Part shown: positions 7,526-14,530 of the stretch, in pieces
How positions within the stretch are numbered: the stretch's first letter is position 1
Layout of the letters: the number at the start of each line of letters is the position of its first letter
Assembly (NCBI GenBank): GCA_031260765.1
Contig: JAISKX010000184.1
Span: 1 to 16,398, forward strand
Reading direction: 5' to 3'
From: Endomicrobium sp.
GTDB taxonomy: Bacteria > Elusimicrobiota > Endomicrobiia > Endomicrobiales > Endomicrobiaceae
Length of the DNA: 16,398 nt
The notes under the pieces: generated by a model
Seen by the model: the letters and a program-made list of their open reading frames with translations, nothing else
Told to the model about the DNA's origin: nothing
Database searches by the model: none
Program-made: the position numbers and the translations under genes

Positions 7526-7569
7526 ACGACCTTTATTTATGCGTTTGAAATTGCATAAATAAAGGTCGT
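7526..7569. terminator. Hairpin between convergent dctM and dhaL
   Basis: A perfect 17-bp stem (ACGACCTTTATTTATGC, 7526-7542, and its complement, 7553-7569) with a 10-nt loop. On the minus strand it is followed by a T-run (complement of AAAAA, 7522-7526), as expected for the end of dhaKL. On the plus strand the T-run is poor, so it is likely weaker for dctM. Confidence 0.75.
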
Positions 7570-7599
7570 CAAAAATCTGTCTAATTCCTCACTGCCGTT

Positions 7600-8220
7600 T
7601 TATTCAAACTTCTCTGCCGCAACTTCAAGCAGATATACGGCGCTTGTTGCGCCGGGGTCTTGATGGCCGATGCTTCTTTCGCCTAAGTAACTCGCTCTGC
7701 CTTTTTTTGCCAGCATTGGGATTGTGCCTTTCATTCCTTCCGTTCCTGCTTGCGCGCTGGCTGATAATGCTTCTTTTAAAGTTTTGCTTTCGGCAGATTT
7801 TAGGGCGTCAAGCGCGGGATAAAAAGCGTCTAACATTGTTTTGTCGCCTTTTTGTCCTTTGCCCATTTGCGCTATTCCTTCAATGCCTTTTTCTAATGCG
7901 CCTGTCCAATCTGTTAAATCAATCTCTGCCTTTTTACCTACAAAAGCGGACATTCTTAAAAACATCGTTCCATAAAGAGGTCCGGAGGAACCTCCGACAT
8001 TTTTAATAATAGCCATAGAGACTGTTTTAAAAGCCTCTCCTATATCAATAGGCGGTTTGGCATCCCAAGCCTTAATCACAGCGTCAAATCCTCTCGCCAT
8101 ATTTATTCCATGGTCGCCGTCCCCTATCGGAGAGTCCAATTGCGTCAAATACTCTTTCTTTTCTGTATAAACCGCTTGCAAACCTAAAACAAAAGAATGA
8201 ATATTGGAAAGAGTTATCAT
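7600..8220 (-). CDS. dhaL: Dihydroxyacetone kinase ADP-binding subunit DhaL
   Basis: 206-residue cytoplasmic subunit that keeps ADP bound as a cofactor; phospho-DhaM re-phosphorylates the ADP, and DhaL transfers the phosphate to dihydroxyacetone on DhaK. The metal/nucleotide aspartates D29, D34 and D36 lie in LDSPIGDGDHGIN, matching the positions I recall in E. coli DhaL within one residue. Other family blocks are GGSSGPLYGT (76-85), KGDKTMLDAF (124-133) and SIGHQDPGATS (183-193). The ATG at 8220 shares one base with the dhaK TAA, with GAGG upstream. A longer frame back to 8250 would overlap dhaK and is not needed. Confidence 0.95.
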   Translation of the reverse strand: MITLSNIHSFVLGLQAVYTEKKEYLTQLDSPIGDGDHGINMARGFDAVIKAWDAKPPIDIGEAFKTVSMAIIKNVGGSSGPLYGTMFLRMSAFVGKKAEIDLTDWTGALEKGIEGIAQMGKGQKGDKTMLDAFYPALDALKSAESKTLKEALSASAQAGTEGMKGTIPMLAKKGRASYLGERSIGHQDPGATSAVYLLEVAAEKFE

Positions 8221-9215
8221 TAGAGCCCCCACCTCAAACCTGCCGTCCATACAGGCGCATCCCAGAGTTTTAAAATGTCGGCATTTGCTTTCATAATGGT
8301 GATGCTAAATCCCTGCATATCAAGCGAAGTGATATAATTTCCAACCAAAGAGCGCGCTGTCTTGATTCCTTTCTTAGCCGCAACTTCAACAGCATGATTA
8401 AATGCGATATAAAGTTCAATCAAAGGCGTGCCGCCCATACCATTTACCATCATTATAATTTCATCTCCATTCTTCAAACTCAAATCGCTCAAAATCGGCT
8501 CTATCATATAGTCCACTAATTCGTCGGCAGGTTTGATTTTCATTCTTTCTCTGCCCGGCTCGCCGTGAATGCCTACGCCCATTTCAATTTCATCATCGCC
8601 AATATCAAATATGGGTTTGCCCGATGCAGGCGGAGTGCAAGAAGTTAAAGCCATCCCCATAGACCGCCCATTGTCTTTGCAATAATTGGCGAACTTCACC
8701 ACAGCAGCCAAATCGTCGCCTCTTTGCGCCGACGCGCCGATAATCTTTTCAGTCAATACCGTGCTGCCCACTCCTCTGCGTCCTGCGGTATAAAGACTGT
8801 CCTTAACAGCCACATCATCGTCAATAACAATAGCCTCAACCTTGATGTCGTCAGCCGCGCAAATTTCGGCAGCCATTTGGAAATTCATAATGTCGCCCGT
8901 ATAATTCTTTACTAAATGGATTACGCCCGCGCCCGTATTGACAGCCTTAGTAGCCGCTTCCATCTGGTCAGGCGTGGGAGAAGTAAAAACCGCGCCCGGA
9001 CAAGCCGCGTCCAACATTCCCAACCCGACAAAACCGCCATGTAAAGGCTCATGTCCGCTTCCGCCGCCGGACACGATAGCGACTTTTTTCTTAATCTCTT
9101 TACGGGTGATAAAGAAAGGGTCATAATTGACCTTAATAATGTCTCCATGCGCCTTCTCCATCCCTTGCAGAGTTTCCAACACAACTGCATTTGCATCATT
9201 GATAATCTTCTTCAT
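8220..9215 (-). CDS. dhaK: Dihydroxyacetone kinase substrate-binding subunit DhaK
   Basis: 331-residue subunit that binds dihydroxyacetone as a hemiaminal on a histidine. The covalent histidine is H217 in GVGIHGEPG. GGGSGHEP (50-57, H55) and NYTGD (104-108, D108) are the acid/base residues of the active site. IDDDVAVKDS and YTAGRRGV are further family signatures, and the C-terminus ends WTAGLRWGL as expected. The start at 9215 is chosen because AGGAGG is spaced correctly and family proteins begin MKK-IND; an upstream frame to 9293 has no ribosome binding site. It forms a two-gene operon with dhaL. The leader upstream carries a promoter, a tiny ORF and a terminator hairpin. Subunit pairs related to DhaKL can act on erythrulose or similar ketoses, but the presence of DhaM supports dihydroxyacetone. 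Confidence 0.95.
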   Translation of the reverse strand: MKKIINDANAVVLETLQGMEKAHGDIIKVNYDPFFITRKEIKKKVAIVSGGGSGHEPLHGGFVGLGMLDAACPGAVFTSPTPDQMEAATKAVNTGAGVIHLVKNYTGDIMNFQMAAEICAADDIKVEAIVIDDDVAVKDSLYTAGRRGVGSTVLTEKIIGASAQRGDDLAAVVKFANYCKDNGRSMGMALTSCTPPASGKPIFDIGDDEIEMGVGIHGEPGRERMKIKPADELVDYMIEPILSDLSLKNGDEIIMMVNGMGGTPLIELYIAFNHAVEVAAKKGIKTARSLVGNYITSLDMQGFSITIMKANADILKLWDAPVWTAGLRWGL

Positions 9216-9276
9216 AAATCCTCCTGAGGCAATGCCTCTTTTTACCTTCCCGCTTTTGCGGGAGGAAACGGCAAAT

Positions 9277-9312
9277 AAAAATCGGATATTCAATTAAGAA
9301 TATCCGATTTTT
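9277..9312 (-). terminator. Intrinsic terminator/attenuator in the dhaK leader
   Basis: A 14-bp stem, arms AAAAATCGGATATT (9277-9290) and AATATCCGATTTTT (9299-9312), with an 8-nt loop. On the minus strand the 3' arm ends in five T, followed by ATTT. It starts where the 21-codon ORF ends (stop at 9311-9313) and lies about 60 nt before dhaK. It therefore either ends a tiny independent gene or attenuates dhaKL. Confidence 0.65.
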
Positions 9313-9376
9313 ATATAGTTATTATTTGAACGACAATAAAATTTTGTTTGAAACTTTCCGTCCAAAAGCATTTCAT
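9311..9376 (-). CDS. Possible 21-residue small protein or leader peptide upstream of dhaK
   Basis: Minus-strand ATG at 9376 with AGGAG placed 6 nt upstream, 21 sense codons, and TAA at 9313-9311. The peptide begins MKCFWTESFK and ends FIVVQIITI, with a mildly polar first half and a hydrophobic second half. A near-consensus promoter (TTGACT, 17 nt, TATAAT) lies about 95 nt upstream, and a terminator stem begins at the stop codon, so all the parts of a transcription unit are present. It could be a leader peptide that controls read-through into dhaKL or a stand-alone small membrane-seeking peptide. I do not recognise it in any family; translation is unproven. Confidence 0.4.
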   Translation of the reverse strand: MKCFWTESFKQNFIVVQIITI

Positions 9377-9390
9377 TTTTTACTCCTATC

Positions 9391-9419
9391 CGTCATTGCG
9401 GGTCAAGCTCGTAATGACG
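9391..9419. repeat. Family A palindromic repeat, intergenic copy
   Basis: CGTCATTGCG (9391-9400) and CGTAATGACG (9410-9419) form a stem around GGTCAAGCT; the single difference is a G-U pair in one RNA strand. It shares its core with the copies inside dhaM and the nucleotidyltransferase gene. It lies in the dhaK leader just upstream of the small ORF's ribosome binding site. Confidence 0.75.
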
Positions 9420-9470
9420 ACAAACAAAGGTTTTTAGAGAAAGCCAAGTAAATTGCTAATGTTGCTGGCG

Positions 9471-9499
9471 ATTATATACAAGGGGAAATTTTTAGTCAA
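9471..9499 (-). promoter_or_regulatory. Near-consensus promoter for the dhaK leader
   Basis: On the minus strand: -35 TTGACT (9499-9494, 5/6), an exact 17-nt spacer, and -10 TATAAT (9476-9471, 6/6). It is the best sigma-70-type promoter I see in the window. Transcription would start near 9464 and cross a family A hairpin, the 21-codon ORF and the terminator before reaching dhaK. Confidence 0.7.
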
Positions 9500-9505
9500 T
9501 CAAAT

Positions 9506-9526
9506 GAATAATTATTCTTTCCTACA
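9506..9526. repeat. Decayed family B repeat
   Basis: GAATAATTATTC followed by TTTCCTACAA corresponds to the core of GGGCGAATAATTATTCGCCC plus CTACAA with the GC ends lost. It lies directly before the family C palindrome at 9535, the same B-then-C order seen at 170-223. Confidence 0.45.
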
Positions 9527-9534
9527 AACCTGAG

Positions 9535-9558
9535 GAGACGCGCATATAGCGCGTCTCT
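9535..9558. repeat. Family C palindromic repeat, copy 2
   Basis: GAGACGCGC (9535-9543), ATATA, GCGCGTCTC (9549-9557): a perfect 9-bp stem with a 5-nt loop. The tail TACATTGAAATT resembles the tail of the family B copy at the end of dhaM (CTACAATTTGAAATT), which suggests that families B and C are variants sharing one end. Confidence 0.65.
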
Positions 9559-9649
9559 ACATTGAAATTCAAATTTGGCGGGTTTTTTGATATTGAAGGG
9601 AAATATGATAAAATCACTTATAACAAAATCCCAAAAAAAGAAGGGGAAT

Positions 9650-12430
9650 ATGAAATTTTTAAACACTTTTATTAAATTTATTGTATCTGTTGCAAAAATA
9701 TCTGTATTTTATATTGGGTCTGCAAAAGCGGAGATTGTCACAAGTTTTCTTGCCCTTAGCAATGAATATAACAATAACAGTATTACAGCAGACAGCACTA
9801 TATCCATTAGAAACGATATAGCTTTTGTCACCTTGAATTCCCCAACCAATACGAATTTGCGTGTAATTGAAGCTCAAGCCAATCCTACTTCAATACGCCA
9901 TGCTTTAATTGGACAAAATAGCGGTTCTGTTTTTCAGTTGAGCCATACTTCTATTACCTTTAGAACTATTATTTTTAAAGAATTTTCAAAAACAGGCACG
10001 GATGGCGGCGTTTTCAATTTAGCGGCGGGCTCTAAAATATCTTTTGGCGGCAATGTTGATTTTACAAGCAATACAGCTAAAGCTGGAGGAGCGATTTATA
10101 CTTCAGCCAATCCTGAAGATCCTATGTATTTGAAACTTAGCGCTAAAACAAATGAAACAATCAAGTTTATAGGGAATGCTTCTATTAGTTCCGGCGGGGC
10201 TATCGCAGCTTATACAAATTCAGATATTTTTATGGATACAGCCTTAAATGGTAGCATACAATTTATAGACAATTCGGCATGGTCGGGGGCAAATGATATA
10301 TTTTTAGGCTCTCAGGCTAACTTGTTTATAAACACTTTAAACAATTCAAAAGTGGAAATGAGCGGAGGAATACAAGGGTCGCCAAACAGCAAAATAGAAA
10401 AAACGGGAACTGGGGACTTTTTGCTTGGAGGAATTACCAAATATAAAGGCTCTATTGAAGTAAAAGGCGGGACTATAGCTTTTCAGTCAAATACCGTTTC
10501 TATAAGCACTTTGACTGTTTCCGGCGGGAATTTGGGGATTTATATAGATAATTTGAGCTTATGGACTACGACTTCTTTAATTGAAACTGAAATTTTAAAT
10601 CTCAATAGCGGGAAACTCTTAGTTTATATAAGCACAAATTCAATTATATCAGGTGGCTCTGTGCCTGTGATAAAATATTCGCAATTAAATGGGACTTTTA
10701 GCAATCTTAGCGAGCACATGGGTATAGGCGATTGGAGATATTCCATCAATTATTCCAATCCAAACTATATATATTTGAATTTTACAAACGATACATATTT
10801 ACAAGCCATAGGGCTCAATCACAATCAATCTGAAGCTCAAAATGCTTTGAATGCCGCAGGAAACAATCCGGTAATAAAGAATTTTAGAGCCGATATTGTG
10901 GACAGCCTTTTGAGCGGCGAACAAGCGCAAAGATTGTTTGGCGCTTTGAGCGGCTCTTTTCTTGTGGACGCTATAAGGAGCGCTCAGATAAATAATAATT
11001 CAGTTAGAATTTATAATAGAATTTCCCAAAATTCCTATAAAGATGCACGCCCCGTTTGGGCGCAGATAGATATAATCGGCGCAAATTTTTCTGATAAAGA
11101 GTTTTTAGATAAATTTTCTTTTAGCGGGGTGGGCGCTCTTTTTGGAATGGATTTGTTTGAATTTGACAAAAACAAACTTTTAGGCGCTTATATAAGTTAT
11201 AGCAATAATAGTTTTAAACAAGGCGCGGACAAGGGCGATGTGGACATTGTGGAAATAGGAGGATACGGCGCTATATTTAGTTTGTATGACGACAAATTGA
11301 TTATAAAAGGCAATGCGGCAACAGCTTTACAAATGTTTGACACTCAAAGAGAAGTGAGACAATACGCTAATGCCCCTCATGTTTTTGTAGGCAATCCCAA
11401 AGCGAGCTTTAATGCTTATGCATTTACACTCGGAGCCGAAGCGCAATATGAAGCGAAAGAATATGACGGAACTTTTATAGCTCCATTTTTAGGATTGCAA
11501 ACATCTTTAAACTTTACCCCAGAAATACAAGAAGAGTCCGGCGGCGTAGCTAATTTGACGGTTGACCGAGACGCATATCTTAGAATGCAAACGACGCTCG
11601 GCGCGAAAATTTACGGGAACAAAGACAAGTTTCATTGGTATGGCAGATGGTATTTGGGATTCTTGCTTGTCGGCTCTCATCCTCAATACGATATAAAGTT
11701 TTCCGCCGCAAAAGAGGCGGGCTCTATGAATATATACGGAAATGACGAAGGCGCCGTTTCTATGGGTTTTGGGGCTGGCGGAGAATATATATTCAATGAG
11801 ATTGTGTCGGCTTTTGCAAATATAGACGCTAATTTCGCGGGCAATTCTTCTCAATATTTTGTCAGCCTTGGGCTGAGTTATAAATTTGATTTGAATGATA
11901 AAGAAAAGTCAGTCCGCAATGCAGACCTATACAAACAAGAACCTCAAACCAATGAACAAGAAGCGCGCATTGAAAGCGTAGAAGAAACCATAGACGAACA
12001 AGAATATATGAATATAGAAGATAGGGACATAACTCCGGACGAATTAGATGCCAAAAAACAAGAAGCTGTGGCAAGAAGGCAGGGCGTGATTATAAAATCT
12101 TTTATCTTAAAGAACACTTTCCCATCTTCCGTATACAGAATAGAAACAGATGCGGCAAGACAAGAGATAGAAGAGATAGCCGATTTCATAAAAGAGCATT
12201 CTTATAGAAAGGTGACTATTGAAGGGCATACTGATTCTTCAGGCAGCGAAATAATAAATCAGAGATTGTCTCGTATGCGCGCCCGTTCCGTATTTGAAGA
12301 ATTGTTTAAAGAAGGAATTGATGTAAATAAGATGGAATACATAGGTTTCGGCTCAGCCTTACCCGCAGCGACAAACGCCACCATAGAAGGAAAAGACAAA
12401 AACAGAAGAGTGGAAATTTTTGTAGAGTAG
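9650..12430 (+). CDS. Surface protein: Pmp-like passenger, autotransporter-like barrel, C-terminal OmpA domain
   Basis: 926 residues. Residues 1-27 are a signal peptide ending GSAKA. Residues about 100-300 carry polymorphic-membrane-protein-like beta-helix repeats (VDFTSNTAKAGGAIY near 135, IKFIGNASISSGGAI near 170, IQFIDNSAWSGANDI near 203). Residues about 466-747 look like an autotransporter beta-barrel with alternating aromatic strands, closing with YFVSLGLSYKF, a plausible barrel-assembly signal. After a Glu-rich linker (748-812), residues 813-926 are an OmpA-type peptidoglycan-binding domain with EGHTDSSG and NRRVEIFVE. Classical autotransporters end at the barrel, so the added anchor is unusual. 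The start at 9650 has AAGGGGA upstream; an ATG at 9605 with GAAGGG is the alternative and would add 15 residues. It may mediate adhesion or envelope integrity; no ligand can be inferred. Confidence 0.85.
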   Translation: MKFLNTFIKFIVSVAKISVFYIGSAKAEIVTSFLALSNEYNNNSITADSTISIRNDIAFVTLNSPTNTNLRVIEAQANPTSIRHALIGQNSGSVFQLSHTSITFRTIIFKEFSKTGTDGGVFNLAAGSKISFGGNVDFTSNTAKAGGAIYTSANPEDPMYLKLSAKTNETIKFIGNASISSGGAIAAYTNSDIFMDTALNGSIQFIDNSAWSGANDIFLGSQANLFINTLNNSKVEMSGGIQGSPNSKIEKTGTGDFLLGGITKYKGSIEVKGGTIAFQSNTVSISTLTVSGGNLGIYIDNLSLWTTTSLIETEILNLNSGKLLVYISTNSIISGGSVPVIKYSQLNGTFSNLSEHMGIGDWRYSINYSNPNYIYLNFTNDTYLQAIGLNHNQSEAQNALNAAGNNPVIKNFRADIVDSLLSGEQAQRLFGALSGSFLVDAIRSAQINNNSVRIYNRISQNSYKDARPVWAQIDIIGANFSDKEFLDKFSFSGVGALFGMDLFEFDKNKLLGAYISYSNNSFKQGADKGDVDIVEIGGYGAIFSLYDDKLIIKGNAATALQMFDTQREVRQYANAPHVFVGNPKASFNAYAFTLGAEAQYEAKEYDGTFIAPFLGLQTSLNFTPEIQEESGGVANLTVDRDAYLRMQTTLGAKIYGNKDKFHWYGRWYLGFLLVGSHPQYDIKFSAAKEAGSMNIYGNDEGAVSMGFGAGGEYIFNEIVSAFANIDANFAGNSSQYFVSLGLSYKFDLNDKEKSVRNADLYKQEPQTNEQEARIESVEETIDEQEYMNIEDRDITPDELDAKKQEAVARRQGVIIKSFILKNTFPSSVYRIETDAARQEIEEIADFIKEHSYRKVTIEGHTDSSGSEIINQRLSRMRARSVFEELFKEGIDVNKMEYIGFGSALPAATNATIEGKDKNRRVEIFVE

Positions 12431-12447
12431 CGGCAATGCCGCTTTTT
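12430..12447 (+). terminator. Intrinsic terminator directly after the surface protein gene
   Basis: GCGGC-AAT-GCCGC (12430-12442) followed by five T (12443-12447). The stem begins with the last base of the TAG stop codon. The core GGCAATGCC also occurs in the hairpin at 9226-9238. Confidence 0.7.
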
Positions 12448-12481
12448 CAATTGTGGGATGGTTAAATAGAATGAATTGTAA

Positions 12482-12513
12482 TTGTAGGGGCGAATAATTA
12501 TTCGCCCTTTTTT
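12482..12513. terminator. Family B repeat acting as a terminator between convergent genes
   Basis: TTGTAGG leads into the perfect 20-nt palindrome GGGCGAATAATTATTCGCCC (12488-12507), then six T (12508-12513). It is the best-preserved family B copy and sits between two convergent genes. On the plus strand it has a full intrinsic-terminator layout and backs up the terminator at 12430. On the minus strand it lacks a T-run. Confidence 0.75.
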
Positions 12514-12524
12514 ATTTGTGGAAA

Positions 12525-13136
12525 TCACACAAGGAGAGAAATTCCTATACCGTAAGAATGAACCTGCCCTTCAAAATTCTTGGAGTTTGAGACAATATCA
12601 ACGGAAGGCATATAGAGGAAAGAGTATTTTAAAGACACGAGAATCAAATCAAAAAGCAAAATATTAAGCCCGCCATGAAACTGATAAGTAAATCCATTAG
12701 CCCCGATAGTTTTTTCTTCGCCAGCTAAAGTATATTGAATAGACGGCGCCGCCACGCCCACGCCTGCGCCTATATAAGGCGTGATTTTAGTATTAGAAAT
12801 ATCAAATAAATCATAAAAGAGATTGGCAATAAAGGTATTGGACTTATAATAATAGTCTGGGGAAGAGTTTTGAGCGCTTACGAGAGTCTTGTTTATCATC
12901 ACATACTGAATATCTGCTCTAAAATGACCATTGAACTTATATCCCGCATAGAAATCCAAACTTTGAGCGTCTATACTGCTTTTTGCACTGGCGCCGCCCG
13001 GAAGTTGAACATTGGTAAAAGCAATATTTCTTGATTGATACCCGCCCCCAATATACACTCCCTCAGCCGCAAAAATTGGTTTTGCAGACAAAAGATACAT
13101 TGAGAAAAGCATTGATAAAACAAGTATTTTTTTCAT
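12525..13136 (-). CDS. Small outer-membrane beta-barrel protein (porin/OmpA-barrel-like)
   Basis: 203 residues from the ATG at 13136. Residues 1-23 are a signal peptide (KK, a hydrophobic core, then PIFA before AEG). The mature part has alternating hydrophobic/aromatic strands typical of an eight-stranded barrel: GVYIGGGYQSRNIAF, DFYAGYKFNGHFRADIQYV, ITPYIGAGVGVAAPSIQY and a C-terminal strand HSYGIGISLLV. The PYIGAGVG block is common in Omp25/OmpW/OmpA-barrel-like proteins. Its function is unknown; it is probably a structural or adhesive envelope protein. There is no clear ribosome binding site at 13136. An in-frame ATG at 13202 overlaps the upstream ATPase gene by 19 nt and would bury the signal peptide, so I prefer 13136. 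Confidence 0.75.
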   Translation of the reverse strand: MKKILVLSMLFSMYLLSAKPIFAAEGVYIGGGYQSRNIAFTNVQLPGGASAKSSIDAQSLDFYAGYKFNGHFRADIQYVMINKTLVSAQNSSPDYYYKSNTFIANLFYDLFDISNTKITPYIGAGVGVAAPSIQYTLAGEEKTIGANGFTYQFHGGLNILLFDLILVSLKYSFLYMPSVDIVSNSKNFEGQVHSYGIGISLLV

Positions 13137-13183
13137 AACGGGGGCTTTTATAGCAAATTTATAGACAAAAGACAAAAAAACGG

Positions 13184-14395
13184 TTAATCTTCTATAAGCC
13201 ATTGTATGAGATTGCGCTGTTGTATGCCTTTATATGAAATGTTGTCATAATCTTGCGTCAATAAAAATTTGGGATAATTATCATCTATTGCGGATAAAGG
13301 AGCGAGTTCGCGCTTTAATGTGTTTTTATCCTGCACAGTTTGAGAAACCTGATAATATTCAACTATTCCATCGGGCTTTTGCGCTATAAAATCAACTTCT
13401 TTACTGCTTATCGCTCCCACAGACACGCGATACCCTCTTGTAAGTAACTCTAAATAAACGATGTTTTCTAAAATATGTCCTTTGTCAACGGATATTTCCC
13501 CAAGCAGCGCATATCGCAAACCGATGTCGGCAACATAATATTTAGAATTGGATTTGAGATATTGCTTCCCTTTTATATCGTATCTTTCCGTTCTATAAAG
13601 AAGATAACAATCTATCAAACCCTGAATATAACTTTCTATAGTTTGTGGATGGATTTTTCTGCCGTCGGCAAGCAAAACTTTACTGATATTATTTATTGAA
13701 GTTTCATTGCCTATATTGTCAAACAAAAATCTGACGACATTTTCAAGCCGCGAAACATCTTTCACTTGTTCTTTTAAAACAATATCTTTTTGAATGATTG
13801 TATTATATAAACCGACAAGATAATCCCGTATTAGAGATTTGTCGTCGTTAAATGCAATCGTTTGAGGAAATGAACTATTTGAAAGATATTTTGCAAAAAT
13901 ATATGAAAGCGGCTCTTGCGAGTTCTCAAAAGAACCATAATACTCTTTAAAAGATAGAGGCTGAATTTTGATTTCTATAAATCTTCCAGAAAGCAAAGTT
14001 ATTATTTTTTGTGAGAACATATAAGCATTAGAGCCTGTGGCATATAAATCTATATTGTCCCGCAAACGCAAACTATTGATAGTTTTAGGAAAATCCGCGA
14101 CAAGTTGAATCTCATCAAGAAAGACATAATTCATTTTATCTTTGATAAGGACGGATTCAATGTATTGATGCAATGTTTTATAATCAAGCAATTGCGAATT
14201 TTCAACTGCTTCAAGATTCAAATTTATAATTTGTTCTTTATCTATGCCCATATCATATAAATGATTTTGAAACAATTTAAACAATGTTGACTTACCGCAA
14301 CGGCGGATACCAGTAACTATTTTTATAATATCAGATTTATCTTTCCATCTTTTAAGCTTGTCTAAATATAAAGGTCTATTTATAAGATTTTTCAT
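13184..14395 (-). CDS. AAA-family ATPase with DUF4143 C-terminal domain
   Basis: 403 residues. The N-terminal AAA_14 P-loop domain has Walker A GIRRCGKST (29-37), Walker B YVFLDEIQ (90-97) and a sensor-like DLYATGSNA (116-124). The C-terminal DUF4143 region (from about residue 185) includes RDYLVGLYNTIIQKDI, then ILENIVYLEL and KEVDFIA followed by VEYYQVSQT, resembling the E-x-D-Q-V pattern of PD-(D/E)xK-like folds. Members are widespread, often multi-copy and accessory, and their role is not settled. The start at 14395 is favoured by GGAG 8 nt upstream; a longer frame to 14449 lacks one. The gene ends 47 nt before the barrel protein gene and could be co-transcribed with it. Confidence 0.85.
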   Translation of the reverse strand: MKNLINRPLYLDKLKRWKDKSDIIKIVTGIRRCGKSTLFKLFQNHLYDMGIDKEQIINLNLEAVENSQLLDYKTLHQYIESVLIKDKMNYVFLDEIQLVADFPKTINSLRLRDNIDLYATGSNAYMFSQKIITLLSGRFIEIKIQPLSFKEYYGSFENSQEPLSYIFAKYLSNSSFPQTIAFNDDKSLIRDYLVGLYNTIIQKDIVLKEQVKDVSRLENVVRFLFDNIGNETSINNISKVLLADGRKIHPQTIESYIQGLIDCYLLYRTERYDIKGKQYLKSNSKYYVADIGLRYALLGEISVDKGHILENIVYLELLTRGYRVSVGAISSKEVDFIAQKPDGIVEYYQVSQTVQDKNTLKRELAPLSAIDDNYPKFLLTQDYDNISYKGIQQRNLIQWLIED

Positions 14396-14472
14396 ATTAT
14401 TGCTCCAAAATTGGCTTGTTTTGTATATCGTATTATATAAACAAGGCATTGTAAAGCTGTTTTATATAATGG

Positions 14473-14503
14473 ATTATACATTTTAGCAGGATTTTACTGC
14501 CAA
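14473..14503 (-). promoter_or_regulatory. Possible promoter for the AAA/DUF4143 gene
   Basis: On the minus strand: -35 TTGGCA (14503-14498, 5/6), a 19-nt spacer, and -10 TATAAT (14478-14473). A second TATAAT at 14437-14432 has TTTACA only 12 nt upstream. The spacing is not ideal for either, and the region is AT-rich. Confidence 0.25.
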
Positions 14504-14530
14504 AAGCATAAAACAACTTAATGGGTCTCT

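Larger units (their letters stand above)
9216..9649. other. Divergent intergenic region between dhaK and the surface protein gene
   Basis: 434 bp holding, from the dhaK side: a GAGGC/GCCTC hairpin (9226-9238) next to the dhaK ribosome binding site, a CCCGC/GCGGG hairpin (9250-9263), a strong terminator-like hairpin (9277-9312), a 21-codon minus-strand ORF (9311-9376), a family A repeat (9391-9419), a near-consensus minus-strand promoter (9471-9499), a decayed family B copy (9506-9526) and a family C palindrome (9535-9557). I found no convincing plus-strand promoter for the surface protein gene. Confidence 0.7.

Noticed and set aside
9216..9293. Upstream extension of dhaK to 9293
   Set aside because: It has no ribosome binding site, adds 26 residues absent from the family, and crosses leader hairpins. 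The ATG at 9215 has AGGAGG.
2765..9419. CRISPR-like interpretation of the repeated palindromes
   Set aside because: Copies are kilobases apart, differ in length, sit inside genes and have no regular spacers or cas genes.
9575..9649. TTG start at 9575 for the surface protein
   Set aside because: TTG with no clear ribosome binding site; starting there would place 25 charged residues before the signal peptide. The ATG at 9605 stays possible.
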